Shown here: piece by piece, positions 45,575 to 52,811 of the stretch | Layout of the letters: the number at the start of each line of letters is the position of its first letter | How positions within the stretch are numbered: position 1 is the stretch's first letter | Origin: Rhabdaerophilum calidifontis | GTDB lineage: Bacteria > Pseudomonadota > Alphaproteobacteria > Rhizobiales > Beijerinckiaceae | Direction: 5' to 3' | DNA length: 64,000 nucleotides | Assembly (NCBI RefSeq): GCF_008641065.1 | Contig: NZ_VTRS01000006.1 | Span: forward strand, 1-64,000 | Program-made: the position numbers and the translations under genes | The notes under the pieces: generated by a model | The model's input: only the letters and a program-made list of their open reading frames with translations | What the model was told of the DNA's origin: nothing | Databases searched by the model: none

Positions 45575-46105
45575 ATGGACATGAGCGACAGCCGGCGGAT
45601 CGAGGCGCCGCGCGAAGTGGTCTGGGCGGCGCTCAACGATCCCGATGTGCTGAAACAGGCGATTCCCGGCTGCGACGAGATCGAGCGGCTGAGCGAAAAC
45701 GAACTTCAGGCGAAGGTCACGCTGAAGATCGGGCCCGTGAAGGCCGCGTTCACCGGCAGGGTGACGCTTTCGAACATCGATCCGCCGAACGGCTACACGA
45801 TCACCGGCGAGGGGCAGGGCGGCGTCGCCGGCCATGCGCGAGGCGGCGCCGATGTGCGCCTCGAACCCGATGGCGAGGCGACGATCCTCCATTACACCGC
45901 CAGGGCCGAGGTCGGCGGCAAGATCGCCCAGCTCGGCGCGCGGCTGATCGATTCGACCGCCAGGAAGCTCGCCGGGGATTTCTTCCAGGCCTTCGGTGAG
46001 ATCCTCGTTCCGCCGGACGTTGCCGGCGAGGCGGAGGCTGGCGGGCAGGAGACCGGCGGCGAGGACAAGCCGCGCGGCAAATGGTGGAAATTCGGCAAGG
46101 CCTAG
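45575..46105 (+). CDS. CoxG-family SRPBCC protein
   Basis: CoxG (carbon monoxide dehydrogenase subunit G) family, a START/SRPBCC-fold protein of 176 residues. Motifs are EAPREVVWAALNDPDVLKQAIPGCDEIE, LKIGPVKAAFTGRV, and GGKIAQLGARLIDSTARKLAGDFFQAF. Family members help membrane attachment of molybdenum hydroxylases, but no coxMSL-like genes are in the window. A C-terminal KPRGKWWKFGKA tail could touch membranes. The start has GGGAG seven bases upstream. Function beyond the family is unknown. Confidence 0.9.
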   Translation: MDMSDSRRIEAPREVVWAALNDPDVLKQAIPGCDEIERLSENELQAKVTLKIGPVKAAFTGRVTLSNIDPPNGYTITGEGQGGVAGHARGGADVRLEPDGEATILHYTARAEVGGKIAQLGARLIDSTARKLAGDFFQAFGEILVPPDVAGEAEAGGQETGGEDKPRGKWWKFGKA

Positions 46106-46108
46106 CGG

Positions 46109-46693
46109 TTACACGGCCAGAACCAGATCGAGCCGCGCATCCCACGGCGCGCATGGAACTGCCGCCACCTGCTGCTCGCGATAGGCGATCCCTACCCGCC
46201 GCGCCGCCGGCTGCGCCGCGAAGAGCCGGTCATAATGGCCGCGGCCATAGCCGAGCCGCCCGCCGCCGGAATCGAAGGCGAGAAGCGGCGTCAGGAACAG
46301 GTCCGGCGCGGCGATCGGCCAATGCGGCGCCGGCTCCGGGATGCCGAAGGCGCCGGCAATCGGCGGCTCTGCCGCCGGCCATTCGTGAAAGACGAGCCCG
46401 TCCGGCGTCACCCGCGGCAGGGCGCGGCGGAATCCGGCCTTAGCGAGGCGTTCCAGCAGCGGCAGGGGATCGAGTTCGGAGCGGATCGGGTGGTAGCCGG
46501 CCACCATCCCGCCCGGCCCCGGCAGCAGGGCCTGGAAGGCAGGATCGTCGAGGCGGTCGGCGAGCAGGTCCGCGCGTCCGGCCCGGATCGGGGCGGGGAG
46601 CGCGTCGCGCAGCGCGGCCATGCGCCGGCGCAGCGCGGTTTTCTCACCGGCGAGCCGGGCTTCCTCGGCGGAGGGTGGCGCGGGCCGGCTCAT
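46109..46693 (-). CDS. 5-formyltetrahydrofolate cyclo-ligase
   Basis: Converts 5-formyl-THF to 5,10-methenyl-THF with ATP, 194 residues. Motifs are EKTALRRRMAALRDAL at the N-terminus, AGYHPIRSELDPLPLLERL, and LGYGRGHYDRLFA, the nucleotide-binding signature of the family. It is tail to tail with the CoxG gene (three bases between) and head to head with the Hsp20 gene across 139 bp. The 6S RNA often found near this gene in other proteobacteria does not fit in that short gap. Confidence 0.94.
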   Translation of the reverse strand: MSRPAPPSAEEARLAGEKTALRRRMAALRDALPAPIRAGRADLLADRLDDPAFQALLPGPGGMVAGYHPIRSELDPLPLLERLAKAGFRRALPRVTPDGLVFHEWPAAEPPIAGAFGIPEPAPHWPIAAPDLFLTPLLAFDSGGGRLGYGRGHYDRLFAAQPAARRVGIAYREQQVAAVPCAPWDARLDLVLAV

Positions 46694-46740
46694 CGCCGCC
46701 CCCGCGCGGCCGGCGCGGCGTGGACAACGGGTCCCCGCCC

Positions 46741-46770
46741 CTTGTGCGCCTGCGGCGCGGCGCCCATATT
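46741..46770 (+). promoter_or_regulatory. Heat-shock (RpoH, sigma-32) promoter of the Hsp20 gene
   Basis: CTTG (46741-46744) and CCCATATT (46763-46770) are separated by 18 bp, a close match to alphaproteobacterial sigma-32 promoters (CTTG-n17/18-CCCATAT). It would start transcription near 46777, at the first leader hairpin. Confidence 0.7.
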
Positions 46771-46776
46771 TTCATC

Positions 46777-46823
46777 GTCACGCCGCTGCGGGTGACAGGA
46801 CAAGGCCGCTTCTTCCGGAGGGC
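46777..46823 (+). promoter_or_regulatory. ROSE-like RNA thermometer in the Hsp20 leader
   Basis: Hairpin 1 (46777-46796) is GTCAC-G-CCG-CTG-CGG-GTGAC with one bulged G. Hairpin 2 (46805-46823) is GCC-G-CTTC-TTCC-GGAG-GGC: it pairs the Shine-Dalgarno GGAGGG against CTTC/GCC with one bulged G, as in rhizobial ROSE elements. The start codon is ten bases on. Melting at heat-shock temperature would free the site. Confidence 0.6.
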
Positions 46824-46832
46824 TCGAACGAT

Positions 46833-47261
46833 ATGTCGCGCGTACCATCGCTTTCCTCGCCGTTCCTGCTTGGCTTCGACGATATCGAGCGCGCGCTCGA
46901 CCGCGTCGCCAAGGCCGCATCGGACGGCTATCCCCCTTACAATATCGAGCGTCTCCCGCGCGATGAAAACCGCCCCGAGCGGCTGCGCATCACGCTGGCC
47001 GTCGCCGGCTTTGTCCGCGACGAGCTCGAAATCACGCTGGAGGAGAGCCAGCTCGTGATCCGCGGCCGGCAGCAGGACGACAAGACGCGCCAGTTCCTGC
47101 ATCGCGGCATCGCCGCGCGGCAATTCCAGCGCGCTTTCCTCCTTGCTGACGGCATGGAGGTGCTCGGCGCCGAGTTGCAGAACGGCCTGCTCTCCGTCGA
47201 TCTCGCCCGGCCCGAGCCGGAGCGGATCATCCGCAGGATCGACATCCTGGCGCGGGATTGA
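46833..47261 (+). CDS. Small heat-shock protein, Hsp20 family
   Basis: ATP-independent holdase of 142 residues. The alpha-crystallin domain covers about residues 33-128 (YPPYNIERLPRDENRPERLR at its start, ITLAVAGFVRDELEITLEESQLVIRG, and RQFQRAFLLADGMEVLGAELQNGLLSVDLARP). The N-terminus LSSPFLLGFDDIERALDRVAK matches rhizobial class A HspA/IbpA proteins. The gene has a sigma-32-like promoter and a ROSE-like leader, and a DUF1150 gene follows, a pairing common in this group. Confidence 0.95.
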   Translation: MSRVPSLSSPFLLGFDDIERALDRVAKAASDGYPPYNIERLPRDENRPERLRITLAVAGFVRDELEITLEESQLVIRGRQQDDKTRQFLHRGIAARQFQRAFLLADGMEVLGAELQNGLLSVDLARPEPERIIRRIDILARD

Positions 47262-47310
47262 CCCCTTCCGGTTTCCGCCGCGTTCCCGCCGCCCGGCCGG
47301 TCCGGTTTGT

Positions 47311-47414
47311 GCTTCGCGTCACCGCAGGGTGATGCGAAGCCGGCAAGACTCTTCGCGCGCTCGAGAAACGCGGAACGTCTGTAACGCAAGACTTCGTCAA
47401 CGCCTTGAGGCGTT
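47311..47414 (+). other. Two stable hairpins between hsp20 and the DUF1150 gene
   Basis: A 13-bp stem (47311-47340: GCTTCGCGTCACC, loop GCAG, GGTGATGCGAAGC, with one G-T wobble) has no T-run after it. A second hairpin AACGCC-TTGA-GGCGTT (47399-47414) ends 23 bases before the DUF1150 ATG. They may act in termination, mRNA stability or translation control. Confidence 0.55.
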
Positions 47415-47437
47415 TCATGGGAATATTGGAGGCTGAC

Positions 47438-47758
47438 ATGGCCGACGTGAAAAGGACGACCCAGACCCGGACAGGCACAACGCCCGCACAGGCGGCGCTG
47501 GTTGCCAAGCCGCAGGACCGGGTCCTGAGCCCGGCTGCCGAACTGGCCGCGATGGGCGGCGGCGAGGTGGCCTATATCCGGGCCTTCCGCGCTTCCGAAC
47601 TGCGCCATCTCTTCCCGCAGAGCGCCCAATTGCACCCCTCCGTCCGGCTCTACGCGCTGTTCGGCGCCGATGGCGCGCCGCTGATGCTGGCCGACAGCCG
47701 CGACGCGGTCATTGCCGGCGCCTGGCAGCACGAACTCGCCATCGCCGTGCTGCATTGA
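47438..47758 (+). CDS. DUF1150 family protein
   Basis: Protein of 106 residues, conserved in alphaproteobacteria downstream of hsp20. The conserved part is EVAYIRAFRASELRHLFPQ followed by LYALFGADGAPLMLADSRDAVIAGAWQHELAIAVLH. The start is ATG 47438, five bases after GGAGG; the first 35 residues are poorly conserved and polar. Function is unknown; co-location with hsp20 suggests a stress role. It ends four bases before the convergent hydrolase stop. Confidence 0.93.
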   Translation: MADVKRTTQTRTGTTPAQAALVAKPQDRVLSPAAELAAMGGGEVAYIRAFRASELRHLFPQSAQLHPSVRLYALFGADGAPLMLADSRDAVIAGAWQHELAIAVLH

Positions 47759-47762
47759 GGGA

Positions 47763-48557
47763 TCAGAGCGCGGCGACCTCCCGCGCGAGCCCGAGCGTGA
47801 TGCGGACCAAGGCGGCGATATCCGCCTCGCGCGACAGGCGGTGATCCCCGTCCGGGATCACGCTCATCCGGATATCCTCGGCCGGAAGCCGCGCGACGAA
47901 AGCCTCGACATGCGCGAGCGGAACATCCGGATCCTGTCCGCCCTGGAGGATATGCACCGGCACCCCGAGCCGGACCTCGCGTGTCATCAGCCGGTGGCGG
48001 CGCCCGTCCTCGATCAGCCGCATCGTGATCGGGTAGGGCTCCGGCGAATAGGCGGAGGGCCGATACCAGACGCCCTTCGCCGTGATCTCGGCGCGGATCT
48101 CCGGCGGGAACGCCTCCCACATCAGCATCTCGGTGAAATCGACCGCCGGGGCGATCAGCACCAGTCCGCCGGGCGGGTTCCCCTCCTTGGCCAGGATTTC
48201 CGTGGCGCGCAGCGCGAGCCAGCCGCCCATCGAGGAACCGACGAGGATCGGCCGGCGGCCGCCGAAGCCGCGGATCATGCGCAGCGCGTCGTCGAGCCAG
48301 AGCGAGAGCGTCGCGGCGAGGAAATCGCCCGTGCTCGCGCCATGGGCGGTATAGTCGAAGCGCAGGCTGGCGCGCCCCTCGGCCGCCGCCGCCGCGCCCA
48401 GCGCCAGGGCCTTCGTCGAGGTCATGTCGGAGCGGAAACCGCCCATCCACAGGATCGCCGGCGCATGGCCGGGCTGATGGTGATAGGCGAGGCGGCGGGC
48501 GGGAAAACCGTTCTCCCCATCTGCCGCAACCGTGAGGAATTGCGCCGCCTCCTGCAT
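47763..48557 (-). CDS. Alpha/beta hydrolase (ABHD10-like)
   Basis: Serine hydrolase of 264 residues. The nucleophile elbow is GSSMGG (Ser109), the acid is likely Asp209 in GGQDPDVP, and the base is His239 in GDHRLS. ILWMGGFRSDMTSTKA forms the oxyanion-side loop and FDYTAHGASTGDF the second. It resembles the ABHD10 / palmitoyl-protein thioesterase-like family often found near infC in rhizobia. The start at 48557 (MQEAAQFLTV) fits the family; the longer frame upstream lies over the divergent glycosyltransferase gene. The substrate is unknown. Confidence 0.88.
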   Translation of the reverse strand: MQEAAQFLTVAADGENGFPARRLAYHHQPGHAPAILWMGGFRSDMTSTKALALGAAAAAEGRASLRFDYTAHGASTGDFLAATLSLWLDDALRMIRGFGGRRPILVGSSMGGWLALRATEILAKEGNPPGGLVLIAPAVDFTEMLMWEAFPPEIRAEITAKGVWYRPSAYSPEPYPITMRLIEDGRRHRLMTREVRLGVPVHILQGGQDPDVPLAHVEAFVARLPAEDIRMSVIPDGDHRLSREADIAALVRITLGLAREVAAL

Positions 48558-48636
48558 CTCTCTATGTCTCCGCCTCGGGAATATCCGGTTCGCGGATCCT
48601 CCTCTCACAGGCGCCCCGCCGATTGAAAGAGCCGCG

Positions 48637-49839
48637 ATGGTTTTTTCCTCCACGACGCCGAAGCCCCTGCGCGGCCGGACGATCCTCCAGATCATCCCCG
48701 ATCTCAACGCCGGCGGCGCCGAGCGCACCACGATCGACATCGCCGAGGGGCTGAACCAGGCGGGCGCCCGCGCGCTGGTCGCCACCGAAGGCGGGCGGCT
48801 GATCGGCGAACTCCAGACCAAGGGTGGCATCTGGGTGCCATTCCCCGCCGGAACCAAGAACCCGGCGGCGATGGCGATGAATGTGGGCCGGCTCGCCCGG
48901 CTCATCCGCGCCGAGCGGGTGGATCTCGTCCATGCCCGCTCCCGCGCGCCGGCCTGGGTCGCCTATGCGGCGGCGCGCGCCACCGGCGCCGGCTTCGTCA
49001 CGACCTATCACGGCACCTATTCCGGCCGCTCTGCGCCGAAGATCCTATACAACTCGATCATGGCGCGCGGCGATGTCGTGATCGCCAATTCGCTCTTCAC
49101 CGCCGAACTGATCCAGAAGACGCACCGGATCGAGCCGCAGCGCCTGCGCGTCATCCATCGCGGCACCGATCTGAATGTCTTCGCGCCCGAGCGCGTCGGG
49201 CCGGACAGGGTGGAGAAGATCCGCCGCGCCTGGCTCGTCTCGCCGGACGAACGGATCGTGCTGCTCGCGGCGCGGCTTACGGCCTGGAAGGGCCAGAAGC
49301 TCCTGATCCAGGCGGCGGAGATGCTGCGCGCCCGTGATTATCACGATGTCGTCTTCGTGCTCGCGGGCGACCCGCAGGGACGCGACGGCTATGTCGCCGA
49401 ACTCGACCGCATGATCGCCGACGCCAATCTCGGCGGCGTGGTGCGTCGCGTCGGCCATGTCACGGACATGCCGGCGGCGCTGCTTGCCTCGGCGATCGTC
49501 GCCGTGCCCTCCACCGAGCCGGAAGCCTTCGGCCGGGTTGCGGTCGAGGCGCAGGCGATGGGCGTGCCGGTGGTGGTTTCCAATCTCGGCGCCGTGCCGG
49601 AAACGGTGCTGGCGCCGCCGCAGGTGCGCCCCGAGGCGCGGACCGGCTGGCGGATCGAACCCGGAAACGCCTTCGCGCTCGCCGAAGCCCTCGCCGCGGC
49701 TTTGGATCTGCGCGCCTCGGCCCGCGAGGCGATGGCGGCGCGCGCGCGCCACCATGTCGAGGGCCGCTTCTCGCTCGAAACCATGGTTTCCGAGACGCTC
49801 GACTGCTATACGGCCCTGCTCGAGGGCCGCGTCGGATAA
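48637..49839 (+). CDS. Glycosyltransferase family 4 protein
   Basis: GT-B-fold retaining sugar transferase of 400 residues. The N-terminal domain begins RTILQIIPDLNAGGAERTTI, the acceptor loop of GT4 enzymes. The donor-site motif EPEAFGRVAVEAQAMGVPVV contains the two glutamates of E-x7-E. ARLTAWKGQKLLIQAAEML is the usual start of the C-terminal Rossmann domain. It is likely involved in surface glycan or lipid synthesis. It is divergent from the hydrolase across 79 bp and lies 108 bp before infC. Confidence 0.93.
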   Translation: MVFSSTTPKPLRGRTILQIIPDLNAGGAERTTIDIAEGLNQAGARALVATEGGRLIGELQTKGGIWVPFPAGTKNPAAMAMNVGRLARLIRAERVDLVHARSRAPAWVAYAAARATGAGFVTTYHGTYSGRSAPKILYNSIMARGDVVIANSLFTAELIQKTHRIEPQRLRVIHRGTDLNVFAPERVGPDRVEKIRRAWLVSPDERIVLLAARLTAWKGQKLLIQAAEMLRARDYHDVVFVLAGDPQGRDGYVAELDRMIADANLGGVVRRVGHVTDMPAALLASAIVAVPSTEPEAFGRVAVEAQAMGVPVVVSNLGAVPETVLAPPQVRPEARTGWRIEPGNAFALAEALAAALDLRASAREAMAARARHHVEGRFSLETMVSETLDCYTALLEGRVG

Positions 49840-49947
49840 TGGCGCCCGCGCCGCCTTGCCGTTGACTTTGACAGCGATTATGCAGATTTTCGTCCGCCCG
49901 GCGCGTCGCCGCGCGGGCCCCCTTGCCACAGCGACAGGAGAACGACC

Positions 49948-50487
49948 ATTCGCAGGCCCATGAGAAACGCTCCCCTTCCGGTGAAGGAGGGGCCGCGCGT
50001 CAACCGCGATATCCGCATCCGTGAGGTCCAGGTCATCGACGCCGACGGCTCGAACAAGGGGATCCTGTCCACGTTCGATGCCATCAAGCTCGCGGAGGAT
50101 CAGGGGCTCGATCTGGTCGAGGTTTCGCCGAACGCGAACCCGCCCGTCTGCAAGGTGATGGATTACGGCCGCTTCCGCTTCCTCGAGCAGAAGAAGGCGG
50201 CCGAGGCCCGCAAGAAGCAGAAGACCATCGAGATCAAGGAGATCAAGCTCCGCCCGGCCATCGACGACCACGATTACGGCGTCAAGATGAAGGCGATGAA
50301 GGGCTTCTTCGAGGAAGGCAACAAGGTCAAGATCACGCTGCGCTTCCGCGGCCGCGAGATGGCGCACCAGGATATCGGCATGAAGGTGCTCGACCGGGTG
50401 AAGCAGGATGTCGCCGAGATCGCCAAGGTCGAGAACGAGCCGAGCTTCGAGGGTCGCCAGGTGGTGATGGTGCTCGCGCCGAAATGA
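49948..50487 (+). CDS. infC: Translation initiation factor IF-3
   Basis: Binds the 30S subunit and checks the start codon, 179 residues. I start it at ATT 49948: AGGAG lies seven bases upstream and the N-terminus becomes (M)[20 protein letters not shown], as in relatives. The next ATG (49960) has no spaced ribosome site. Motifs are [42 protein letters not shown] and [15 protein letters not shown]. An ATT start is the known device by which IF-3 lowers its own synthesis. A TTGACT at 49862 may be part of the promoter. Confidence 0.96.
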   Translation: MRRPMRNAPLPVKEGPRVNRDIRIREVQVIDADGSNKGILSTFDAIKLAEDQGLDLVEVSPNANPPVCKVMDYGRFRFLEQKKAAEARKKQKTIEIKEIKLRPAIDDHDYGVKMKAMKGFFEEGNKVKITLRFRGREMAHQDIGMKVLDRVKQDVAEIAKVENEPSFEGRQVVMVLAPK

Positions 50488-50500
50488 GGCGCGCATCGGG

Positions 50501-50824
50501 GTGAAACTGCTCGCCATCTATCTCGGTGCGGCTTTTGCGGAGATCGCGGGCTGTTACCTCTTCTGGGCGTGGCTGCGCCTTGGCAGGCCGGCCATCCTCG
50601 CGGTTCCCGGCCTGTTCCTGCTGGCGCTTTTTGCCGCCTTGCTCACCCTCGTGCCCGCCTCGGCGGCCGGACGTGTCTTTGCCGCCTATGGCGGGGTTTA
50701 TATCGTGGCTTCCCTCGTCTGGATGATCGGTATCGAACGGGTGCCGCCCGACCGTTGGGATCTCATCGGAACGAGCCTCTGTCTGCTTGGGGCGGGCCTC
50801 ATCCTCCTCGGCCACCGTGCTTGA
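50501..50824 (+). CDS. YnfA / UPF0060 family small membrane protein
   Basis: Inner-membrane protein of 107 residues with four helices, of the small-multidrug-resistance-like fold. Family marks are the N-terminal [20 protein letters not shown], a long second helix, [30 protein letters not shown] and [18 protein letters not shown]. The start is GTG 50501. It sits between infC and rpmI, which are adjacent in most relatives, and its stop overlaps the rpmI promoter. Transport function is only predicted. Confidence 0.9.
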   Translation: MKLLAIYLGAAFAEIAGCYLFWAWLRLGRPAILAVPGLFLLALFAALLTLVPASAAGRVFAAYGGVYIVASLVWMIGIERVPPDRWDLIGTSLCLLGAGLILLGHRA

Positions 50825-50849
50825 TTTCCCGCCCGCTTTCCCCTATATG
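50821..50849 (+). promoter_or_regulatory. Sigma-70 promoter of rpmI-rplT
   Basis: TTGATT (50821-50826) and TATATG (50844-50849) at 17-bp spacing, the best housekeeping promoter match I see in the window. The -35 overlaps the stop codon of the ynfA-like gene. Confidence 0.65.
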
Positions 50850-50862
50850 CGCGCCTTTCGTT

Positions 50863-50902
50863 GAACCGCCCGGCCGGTAAGGGCTGCCGTGGCGGTTCTT
50901 TC
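50863..50902 (+). other. Leader hairpin before rpmI, possible ribosomal-protein attenuator
   Basis: GAACCGCC (50863-50870) pairs with GGCGGTTC (50891-50898), followed by TTTC. It lies at the start of the rpmI-rplT leader, about 70 nt before the rpmI start. The position fits L20-type feedback control, but no L20-site consensus was tested. Confidence 0.45.
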
Positions 50903-50974
50903 GCGTCCGGAATCCGTTGAGGATTTCATCGGCGCTTGCGGCCTTTCGGGGTCGCTCTTCCTGTGGAGAAGCAA

Positions 50975-51175
50975 ATGCCCAAGCTGAAGACCAAATCGGG
51001 CGCGAAGAAGCGCTTCAAGATCACCGGAACGGGCAAGGTGAAGTTCGCCCAATCCGGCAAGCGCCACGGCATGATCAAGCGCACCAACAAGCAGATCCGC
51101 GATCATCGCGGCATGAAGGTGCTGTTCAAGACCGACGGCGACAACATCAAGAAATACTGGCTCCCGAACGGCTGA
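50975..51175 (+). CDS. rpmI: 50S ribosomal protein L35
   Basis: Basic ribosomal protein of 66 residues: [20 protein letters not shown] at the N-terminus, then [22 protein letters not shown] and the C-terminal IKKYWLPNG. Length and sequence are normal for alphaproteobacteria. The rplT gene follows after 47 bp. Confidence 0.98.
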   Translation: MPKLKTKSGAKKRFKITGTGKVKFAQSGKRHGMIKRTNKQIRDHRGMKVLFKTDGDNIKKYWLPNG

Positions 51176-51222
51176 TTACCTCGGGCCAATTCGAAACGAT
51201 CAGCAATTCAAGGAGTTAAGAA

Positions 51223-51588
51223 ATGTCTCGTGTCAAAAGGGGCGTGACCAGCCACGCCAAGCACAAGAAGGTCTACAAGGCCGCCAAGGGCTTCTATGGT
51301 CGCCGCAAGAACACCATCCGCACCGCCAAGGCCGCCGTCGACCGCGCGATGCAATACGCCACGCGCGACCGGCGCGTGAAGAAGCGCACCTTCCGCGCGC
51401 TCTGGATCCAGCGCATCAACGCGGCGGTGCGGGAATACGGGCTCACCTATTCCCGCTTCATCGACGGGCTCGCCCGCGCCAACATCTCGATCGACCGCAA
51501 GGTGCTCTCCGATCTCGCGATCCGCGAGCCGGATTCCTTCAAGGCGATCGTCGAGCAGGCGAAGGGCGCGCTGCCGGCCGGCGCCTGA
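51223..51588 (+). CDS. rplT: 50S ribosomal protein L20
   Basis: rRNA-binding assembly protein of 121 residues, usually also the repressor of its own operon. Motifs are [45 protein letters not shown], and [24 protein letters not shown]. The strong ribosome site AAGGAG is eight to nine bases upstream. Confidence 0.98.
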   Translation: MSRVKRGVTSHAKHKKVYKAAKGFYGRRKNTIRTAKAAVDRAMQYATRDRRVKKRTFRALWIQRINAAVREYGLTYSRFIDGLARANISIDRKVLSDLAIREPDSFKAIVEQAKGALPAGA

Positions 51589-51601
51589 CCATCGCATCAC
51601 G

Positions 51602-51631
51602 GGCAAATCCGCCGGAAGCGGCGGGTTTGCC
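51602..51631 (+). terminator. Strong hairpin after rplT, possible terminator
   Basis: A 12-bp stem, GGCAAATCCGCC with GGCGGGTTTGCC (one G-U pair), loop GGAAGC, 13 bp after the rplT stop. Only ATTCTCC follows, so U-run-driven release is doubtful; it could instead be a partial terminator or attenuator before pheS. Confidence 0.5.
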
Positions 51632-51718
51632 ATTCTCCGCCAGCTCCGCCGCGCGGCGGAACTTGACGCCCGCCGGGCCGGCGTGACAAGCGGGGTTCCG
51701 CCTGAACCGGAACCCGCC

Positions 51719-52801
51719 ATGACCGATCCTGCCGCTCTCGAATCCTCCCTCCTCGCCGATATCGCCGCCGCTACCTCCGAGGAGGCGCTCGAAGCCGTCC
51801 GTGTCGCCGCGCTCGGCAAGAAGGGCTCGCTCTCGGCCCTGCTGGCGACATTGGGCACCATGGCGCCGGAGGAGCGCAAGAGCTTCGGCGCGGCGGTCAA
51901 TGCGGTGAAGGACCGCGTCGCCGAGGCGCTCAGCGCCCGCAAGGCCGTGCTCAAGGATGCCGCGCTCGACGCCCGCCTCGCGACCGAGCGGCTCGATGTC
52001 ACGTTGCCGGCGCGCGAGAGCGGCATCGAGGCCGGGCGCATCCACCCGATCAGCCAGGTGATGGACGAACTGACCGCGATCTTCGCCGATCTCGGCTTCG
52101 CCGTGGCCGAGGGGCCGGATATCGAGAGCGACGATCTCAATTTCACCCGGCTCAACTTCCCGCCCCATCACCCGGCGCGGGAGATGCACGACACCTTCTT
52201 TTTCGCGCCGGATGCGAAGGGCGAGCGGAAATTGCTGCGCACGCATACCTCGCCGGTGCAGGTGCGGACCATGCTGAGCCAGAAGCCGCCGATCCGCGTC
52301 ATCTGCCCCGGCCGCACCTATCGCTGCGATTCGGACCAGACGCACACGCCGATGTTCCATCAGGTCGAGGGGCTGGTGATCGACCGTTCCGCCAATCTCG
52401 GCCAGCTCAAATGGGTGCTGAAGGAATTCTGCAGGGCCTTCTTCGAGGTCGCGGATGTCCGGATGCGTTTCCGCCCCTCCTTCTTCCCCTTCACGGAACC
52501 CTCGATGGAGGTGGACATCCAGTGTTCGCGCCGGGGCGGCGAGATCCGCTTCGGCGAGGGCGAGGATTGGCTCGAAATCCTCGGCTGCGGCATGGTGCAT
52601 CCGAATGTGCTGAGGAATTGCGGCCTCAACCCGGACGAGGTGCAGGGTTATGCCTGGGGCATGGGCATCGACCGCATCGCCATGCTGAAATACGGCATGC
52701 CGGACCTGCGCCCCTTCTTCGAGGCCGACATCCGCTGGCTGAAGCATTACGGCTTCCGGCCGCTCGACCTGCCGAGCCTGGCGGGCGGGCTGAGCGCATA
52801 A
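51719..52801 (+). CDS. pheS: Phenylalanine-tRNA ligase alpha subunit
   Basis: Catalytic class II synthetase subunit, 360 residues. Residues 1-85 are the coiled-coil tRNA arm. Motif 2 lies in [25 protein letters not shown], and [19 protein letters not shown] plus [12 protein letters not shown]-like [18 protein letters not shown] is motif 3. It works as an alpha2-beta2 enzyme with PheT, whose gene follows after 10 bp. The start at ATG 51719 fits the family. Confidence 0.98.
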   Translation: MTDPAALESSLLADIAAATSEEALEAVRVAALGKKGSLSALLATLGTMAPEERKSFGAAVNAVKDRVAEALSARKAVLKDAALDARLATERLDVTLPARESGIEAGRIHPISQVMDELTAIFADLGFAVAEGPDIESDDLNFTRLNFPPHHPAREMHDTFFFAPDAKGERKLLRTHTSPVQVRTMLSQKPPIRVICPGRTYRCDSDQTHTPMFHQVEGLVIDRSANLGQLKWVLKEFCRAFFEVADVRMRFRPSFFPFTEPSMEVDIQCSRRGGEIRFGEGEDWLEILGCGMVHPNVLRNCGLNPDEVQGYAWGMGIDRIAMLKYGMPDLRPFFEADIRWLKHYGFRPLDLPSLAGGLSA

Positions 52802-52811
52802 GGGGGCAAAC

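Noticed and set aside
46694-46740. 6S RNA gene expected beside the 5-formyl-THF cyclo-ligase gene
   Set aside because: The gap to the Hsp20 promoter is under 50 bp, too short for 6S RNA.
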